NCBI GenBank assembly: GCA_030625525.1
Contig: DAOUQR010000017.1
Location: 1-10,009, forward strand
DNA from: Pseudomonadota bacterium
GTDB taxonomy: Bacteria > Pseudomonadota > Gammaproteobacteria > DAOUQR01
Direction of reading: 5' to 3'
Length of the DNA stretch: 10,009 nucleotides
The translations under genes were made by a program, and so were the position numbers. The notes below the pieces were generated by a model. The model was given only the letters and a program-made list of their open reading frames with translations, was not told where the DNA came from and did not search any database. Positions 5,953 through 10,009 of the stretch are shown here, in pieces; positions within the stretch are counted from its first letter, which is position 1; each line of letters starts with the position of its first letter.

Positions 5953-8895
5953 ATGAGTGGTATTCGTATTTGGCGTAAAACGGGTCTTTTTTCATCAGTT
6001 GCCGGTGGTTATAACAAGGGTGAGGAGACTGAAATGGCTCGATTACAACGAGCGTATACAGAAAACATTAGTAATGATCACGATCTGCCAATCCAATTTA
6101 AGACAGAGGAAAAAGGCACACACACCTACCCATGCGCTAGTACAGACTCTTCAGAATATAAAAGTGATTATTGGAAAAAACAGAAAATTCATAATAAAAC
6201 AGGCTCTTTTTATACGCTTGCGACGGACTTAATCGCGACCGTTTGTAAATATCAGCTTAAACGTAGCCTTCGAAAGGGTATACACAAAAATGATCCGATC
6301 AACTTATTGTGCCAAGAAGCCAACGTCTGGTTTAGTCAATTAGCCACGCAGCAACCTTCGGATGCATTAATTAAAGAACTCGCAAAACGAAAAAGTTATT
6401 ATCGTGCGATCAGTCGCGCTGAAGAATTTCAACCGAGTCGCTTTCACGATTTAACCATGAAGGGAACCTTAGAGCGCATCGATGATTTAATTGATGAATC
6501 TGTTGTTAAAGCAAAAAATGACATCGCTCAAAAAAATGCGCGTGAACATATTAACGAACTGATGGGATTGAATAAATCCATTAACACAGAAATGTTTAAA
6601 ATCATGCGGGGTTTAGGTTGTGATGTGAAAGGTGCGCACACCGATATCATTGCTAAAAACATACTTGACCCTGATGCCACGGAAACAAGAGCCCTTATTC
6701 AAACGCGATTAGGTCAGTGTCTACAAGTTATCGCGATGGAACTTGTTCAGGGTATTTATTCACAAAGTGAGTATACAGCCAATCCTTTTATTGATGAAAA
6801 GGGTCAAGCACAAATTCCAGAGGCTTTACAACAAGCAGCCATTGCTGATGATAAGACATCACAAAAATATAAAACCTATACAATCGATCAGTTTTTTAAA
6901 AACAAATCAGGCATCGATACTGAATATCTTAAAACAAACAATTTAGATAATTTAATTAAATTATTTGCCTATGTCATGGAATTAACCAAAATTAATGTCT
7001 GCCTAAAAGATGCTTATGAATTAGCCGGTGTTGGCGGTGATATCATGTTGTATGGTAACACCCATACTCAAATCGTTGACCTCATTGAAGAACAACAACT
7101 GCTCATCGGCGCAATTAATCTGTTACTTAAAACGCTGCAAGCACCACTAGCAGAAAATCGCAAACGCCGTGTTGCAAAAAACACCGCGAAAGTCGGATTG
7201 ACACGCGCAAAAGATACCACGATTGCGAATTATGAAGCAGTTGAAGATTCAATAGAAAACATTTTCAAATCCTTTGAACAAAACCAAGAGCAATGTGAGA
7301 AAATTTTAGCTGAAGCTAAAAAAATGACATTGCGCCAACGAATTAATGAAGCCAATAAAAAGGCCAAACGTTTTGTGAAAGATACCAGCGACACCATTGT
7401 TAATATCCAACACGTTATGGGCAGAGAAGTGAAACGTACCGACGAGCGTTTTATACCCATGGAATTACCAAGAATGGCACGAACATCCAGCAATGAATTT
7501 CTCTATTCAAGTATTGTTGAAAACGCTGAAGGTAATTTACCGATCTCAAGCAAAGAGGAAGACTTTAACGGCCCAGATACATTTTCTGCAAGGCAATACA
7601 AAAATAAAAGTGAAGCAAATAATATTCAAAATGACTATGGCTATGAGAAAAAAGAAGTCGATTTTTATGGCCACAAAGGACGACAATTTGATGATGGTGC
7701 GATTAATTTATTAGAATCATACCTAATGCAATATCCATCTTTATCGCGAGTTATTTTATCTAAACATCAACTCACGAGTGACGGCGTTGAAAAACTTGTG
7801 GATATCATGGCTGAGTATAATCAAATTTGCATGCTAGATTTATGGAATAATCAAAGTATTGGTTCGAAAGGTGGCGAACACTTAGCGACGTTACTTAAGA
7901 CGCAAAAAAGAATCACAGCACTCGTTATCAACCAGATTAATTTAGGTGCCGAAGGAGCAATCGAATTTGCCGTTGGCTTAGCTCAAAACAAAAGCTTACG
8001 CTTTTTAGATATGGGTTATAACAACTTAGGTGATACAGGCTGTGAAGCCTTAGCTGCGGGATTAAAATCACATCCATGCCAAGATCTAAGGCTCGCTGGA
8101 AATAGCATTGGTGATAATGGCGTAACCGCGCTGGTGGATGCAAGACTCGACAGCAAACTTTTCAGCTTGCTTGATTTAGGAAATAATAAAATAGCTCAAG
8201 CAGGCGCGTGCCAAATCGCTAAGCTTGTAGAAGGAAATAAAGTTGTTGAGCTACGCTTACACGAGAATAAAATTAACGGTATTGGCGCGAAGTTTATTGC
8301 CAGCGCTCTCAAGAACAATAGCACGTTACAAGAAATTCAACTTCAAATGAATCAAATTGATTTTGATGGCTGCATCAGCTTGTTAACCGCTTTTGCAAAT
8401 CATCCAACACTTAAAAAACTAACGCTCGCAGGGAATGAAAAATTAACACCGAGCCAGGCAACTATTATAAAACGCTTAGAAACAATGATTCAATTGCATA
8501 GAGATGAGGCTTATGACGATCAGACAACGCTTGATTTAAGTGGTATCGCGATAGACGTGAAAGAATGGCGTGGTGTTCTCAAAGTGATAGGTGCTTTTTC
8601 TGAGGTGCAAGTATTAAAATTAAATGGGGCTAAGTTAGATAACGAAGCGGGTGACATCATGCTACGTGAGATTACGAACGGCTTACTAGAAGTGCTTACC
8701 TCTGTTGAAGCAGAAGGTAATAGCGAAATTATGGCAGGAGTAACAAAAAAACTCGCCACAGGCCAAGAGAAAAAAGAACGCAACGATGGAAAAAGTTATC
8801 AAGCACTCGCTAATCTTCGAAATAGGAATGGCAGAGATGGCATAACTAATAACAATGATATAAAGTCGAATGTAAACCAATATTTAACAAAATGA
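5953..8895 (+). CDS. Leucine-rich-repeat (ribonuclease-inhibitor type) protein, putative effector
   Basis: This is a 980-residue protein of no named family that I recognise. Residues 1-70 are polar. Residues 85-490 are largely helical, with a basic cluster RKRRVAK at 403-409 and a likely coiled coil around 425-480 (NIFKSFEQNQEQCEKILAEA). Residues 500-580 form an acidic, polar linker. About eight repeats of 27-29 residues run from about 597 to 836, following LxxLxLxxNxIxxxGAxxLAxxLxxN, for example SLRFLDMGYNNLGDTGCEAL and VVELRLHENKINGIGAKFIA. One or two degenerate capping repeats follow at 858-915. This 28-residue pattern is the RNI/NLR type typical of eukaryotes and of effectors of intracellular bacteria, and LRRs usually bind proteins. 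No signal peptide, membrane segment or LPXTG is seen, so it is cytoplasmic or exported by a non-Sec route. The polar, Asn-rich tail (residues 918-980) could carry a type IV secretion signal, but this is inference. The start at 5953 has AGAGGT 7 bases upstream. An internal ATG at 6034 (residue 28, MARLQRA) has the stronger GAGGAG 6 bases upstream, so the true start is uncertain. Confidence 0.9.
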   Translation: MSGIRIWRKTGLFSSVAGGYNKGEETEMARLQRAYTENISNDHDLPIQFKTEEKGTHTYPCASTDSSEYKSDYWKKQKIHNKTGSFYTLATDLIATVCKYQLKRSLRKGIHKNDPINLLCQEANVWFSQLATQQPSDALIKELAKRKSYYRAISRAEEFQPSRFHDLTMKGTLERIDDLIDESVVKAKNDIAQKNAREHINELMGLNKSINTEMFKIMRGLGCDVKGAHTDIIAKNILDPDATETRALIQTRLGQCLQVIAMELVQGIYSQSEYTANPFIDEKGQAQIPEALQQAAIADDKTSQKYKTYTIDQFFKNKSGIDTEYLKTNNLDNLIKLFAYVMELTKINVCLKDAYELAGVGGDIMLYGNTHTQIVDLIEEQQLLIGAINLLLKTLQAPLAENRKRRVAKNTAKVGLTRAKDTTIANYEAVEDSIENIFKSFEQNQEQCEKILAEAKKMTLRQRINEANKKAKRFVKDTSDTIVNIQHVMGREVKRTDERFIPMELPRMARTSSNEFLYSSIVENAEGNLPISSKEEDFNGPDTFSARQYKNKSEANNIQNDYGYEKKEVDFYGHKGRQFDDGAINLLESYLMQYPSLSRVILSKHQLTSDGVEKLVDIMAEYNQICMLDLWNNQSIGSKGGEHLATLLKTQKRITALVINQINLGAEGAIEFAVGLAQNKSLRFLDMGYNNLGDTGCEALAAGLKSHPCQDLRLAGNSIGDNGVTALVDARLDSKLFSLLDLGNNKIAQAGACQIAKLVEGNKVVELRLHENKINGIGAKFIASALKNNSTLQEIQLQMNQIDFDGCISLLTAFANHPTLKKLTLAGNEKLTPSQATIIKRLETMIQLHRDEAYDDQTTLDLSGIAIDVKEWRGVLKVIGAFSEVQVLKLNGAKLDNEAGDIMLREITNGLLEVLTSVEAEGNSEIMAGVTKKLATGQEKKERNDGKSYQALANLRNRNGRDGITNNNDIKSNVNQYLTK
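6022..6027 (+). promoter_or_regulatory. Strong Shine-Dalgarno before an alternative internal start of the LRR gene
   Basis: GAGGAG lies 6 bases before the ATG at 6034, in frame with the longer reading frame from 5953. It is a better match to the 16S anti-SD than the site at 5940. It may mark the true start, giving a 953-residue protein beginning MARLQRAY, or a second translation start. The run also encodes Gly-Glu-Glu, so it could be a coincidence of coding. Confidence 0.35.
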
Positions 8896-8913
8896 AATAA
8901 GCCACTTTAACCC

Positions 8914-8937
8914 GATGGCCAAGATCGCTTGGCCATC
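8914..8937 (+). terminator. Perfect 10-bp inverted repeat between LRR and nucleotidyltransferase genes
   Basis: GATGGCCAAG (8914-8923) and CTTGGCCATC (8928-8937) pair perfectly around the loop ATCG, 18 bases after the LRR stop codon and 19 bases before the ATG at 8957. The stem is stable, but no U-run follows on either strand, so a classical intrinsic terminator is doubtful. It could be a weak terminator, an mRNA-processing or stabilising hairpin, or a protein-binding palindrome. It also contains the alternative start ATG at 8915. Confidence 0.45.
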
Positions 8938-8956
8938 AATCACACGATGCCGTAAC

Positions 8957-10009
8957 ATGTATAATTCAAAATCACAGCCTGAAAAAAATAAGCTTGCTGA
9001 TACGAGAAGCTTCGATTCAATACTGGCATCTGTCAAAACAGATATGCCTACTCTCAATTGGGCTGATGCACATGTTGTGACAAATAGTGGCAGTAAGCAG
9101 TTTTTTAATTCATTTATTGAATTTGCAAAGACTCTTCCTGATGCAAAATCTATTGAAGATATAAATACTACGCTAGATACGATAAACCAGCCCCCCTCTG
9201 ATTCCTTAAATTTACTGCAAAGCCTAAGGAATAGGATCGAACTATCTGAGGCTAAACTTAGCATCGCAGAACGCTGGTATTTTTATAATGGGGCGTCAAC
9301 ATTTCTTAAAACAGCTCACTTGTCTAAAGCACTCGATTTTTATTCGCTGGCGAACTATCTTTATAAGATAGAGTCCAGCTTAATAACAAAAAATCCGGCA
9401 CAACTTGGAAAGCGCCACTCTAAACAATTATGTGACACACGCAATGAATTTAAAGAAACCTTAGACAAAGATAAAATTCTGGTTCTCCAATTTCGAGATG
9501 CACAATCGAAATTCAATCAATCAATTACAACATTAACCAAAGAAATTTTAAGTGACACGGTTAAAAACTCGAATCTGAACTCGAACGAACATCCAAAGTA
9601 CTGCGTGATCGCATTAGGCTCGCTCGCGAATGGTTCATTTAGTCTTTACTCAGACTTAGACATCGCTATCGTTGTAAAAAATGACGAAGACCGACAGCAC
9701 CCATTTTTTAAATCGCTCATAGAACAATTAAACATTGCCATCAAAGGCTTCGGTGAAAGTTATCATGGGGCCATCGGCTTTCACTTGGATTTCGCTGACT
9801 ATCGAGATTTAATCAGCGAAACACCCTCATTAATTAACACGCCTTCAGGTTATCAACAACAGGTCAAACAAATGGGCGAAGGCTTCGCTGTTGAAGCTTA
9901 CAGTTTATTAAAACCTGCATTACTCTATGGTGATAAAGAATTATTTGTTTCGTATGAAAAAGAATTAAGCGATAAATCAATTTCCTTTCGAGACATCGCT
10001 TATAAATAT
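8957..10009 (+). CDS. Nucleotidyltransferase-fold protein (GlnD/DUF294-like core), C-terminus cut off by window edge
   Basis: From ATG at 8957 the frame is open for 351 codons to the window edge. Residues 1-100 are polar with helical segments. Residues 103-140 (AERWYFYNGASTFLKTAHL onwards) resemble one TPR unit. Residues 150-205 are helical. Residues 215-241 hold the Pol-beta nucleotidyltransferase core: a beta strand, then G221-S-L-A-N-G226-S, then S232-D233-L-D235 and a hydrophobic strand. D233 and D235 are the expected metal ligands, and D278 (GFHLDF) is a candidate for the third carboxylate. The layout resembles GlnD-like and DUF294 nucleotidyltransferases, which transfer NMP groups to proteins or small molecules. 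The substrate here is unknown, and antitoxin- or toxin-type MNT roles are also possible. The start is uncertain. There is no Shine-Dalgarno before 8957. An in-frame ATG at 8915 inside the hairpin would add 14 residues, and a two-codon frame ATG-CCG-TAA (8947-8955) precedes 8957. It may share a transcript with the LRR gene 61 bp upstream. Confidence 0.82.
   Translation, partial: MYNSKSQPEKNKLADTRSFDSILASVKTDMPTLNWADAHVVTNSGSKQFFNSFIEFAKTLPDAKSIEDINTTLDTINQPPSDSLNLLQSLRNRIELSEAKLSIAERWYFYNGASTFLKTAHLSKALDFYSLANYLYKIESSLITKNPAQLGKRHSKQLCDTRNEFKETLDKDKILVLQFRDAQSKFNQSITTLTKEILSDTVKNSNLNSNEHPKYCVIALGSLANGSFSLYSDLDIAIVVKNDEDRQHPFFKSLIEQLNIAIKGFGESYHGAIGFHLDFADYRDLISETPSLINTPSGYQQQVKQMGEGFAVEAYSLLKPALLYGDKELFVSYEKELSDKSISFRDIAYKY

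Noticed and set aside
8884..9264. Minus-strand 126-codon frame opposite the start of the nucleotidyltransferase gene
   Set aside because: The plus-strand frame continues through it to the window edge and contains a recognisable catalytic motif; the antisense frame has no promoter or ribosome binding site and a Ser/Leu-rich product.

Overview
The window reads as chromosomal DNA of an AT-rich gammaproteobacterium. The only confidently recognised housekeeping gene is carB, whose product follows the E. coli CarB sequence closely from its first residue (MPKRTDIKS) to the C-terminal allosteric domain. The genes around it encode eukaryotic-like repeat proteins: TPR repeats on the left, ribonuclease-inhibitor-type leucine-rich repeats on the right, and a TPR-like motif next to a nucleotidyltransferase core. 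That mix suggests a host-associated member of the Legionellales/Coxiellales type, but no taxonomic marker other than carB is present, so this is inference.

Layout, left to right. Positions 1-2511 (minus) hold the N-terminal 837 residues of a large protein that runs off the left edge. It has two HEPN-like R-x(4-6)-H motifs, a Lys/Arg cluster and C-terminal TPR repeats. A short intergenic gap (2512-2596) holds its promoter and the hairpin that ends carB. carB occupies 2597-5812 (minus). A divergent 140-bp intergenic region (5813-5952) holds a candidate carB promoter and the ribosome binding site of the next gene. Positions 5953-8895 (plus) encode a 980-residue protein with a long helical N-terminal half and a leucine-rich-repeat array. 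After a 61-bp gap with a perfect 10-bp inverted repeat, a plus-strand gene from 8957 runs off the right edge. It encodes a Pol-beta-superfamily nucleotidyltransferase core (G-S-x4-G-S-x4-S-D-x-D).

How the genes fit together. CarB makes carbamoyl phosphate for pyrimidines and arginine, but its usual partner carA is not upstream. That place is taken by the divergent LRR gene, so carB is transcribed alone here. The LRR and nucleotidyltransferase genes are co-directional and close, and may be co-transcribed. HEPN and minimal nucleotidyltransferase domains are known to pair in toxin-antitoxin systems, and both kinds of signature occur here in two separate large proteins either side of carB. Whether they work together cannot be told from this sequence. 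No tRNA, rRNA, CRISPR array, insertion sequence or riboswitch was seen, and no stretch over 300 bp lacks a gene.
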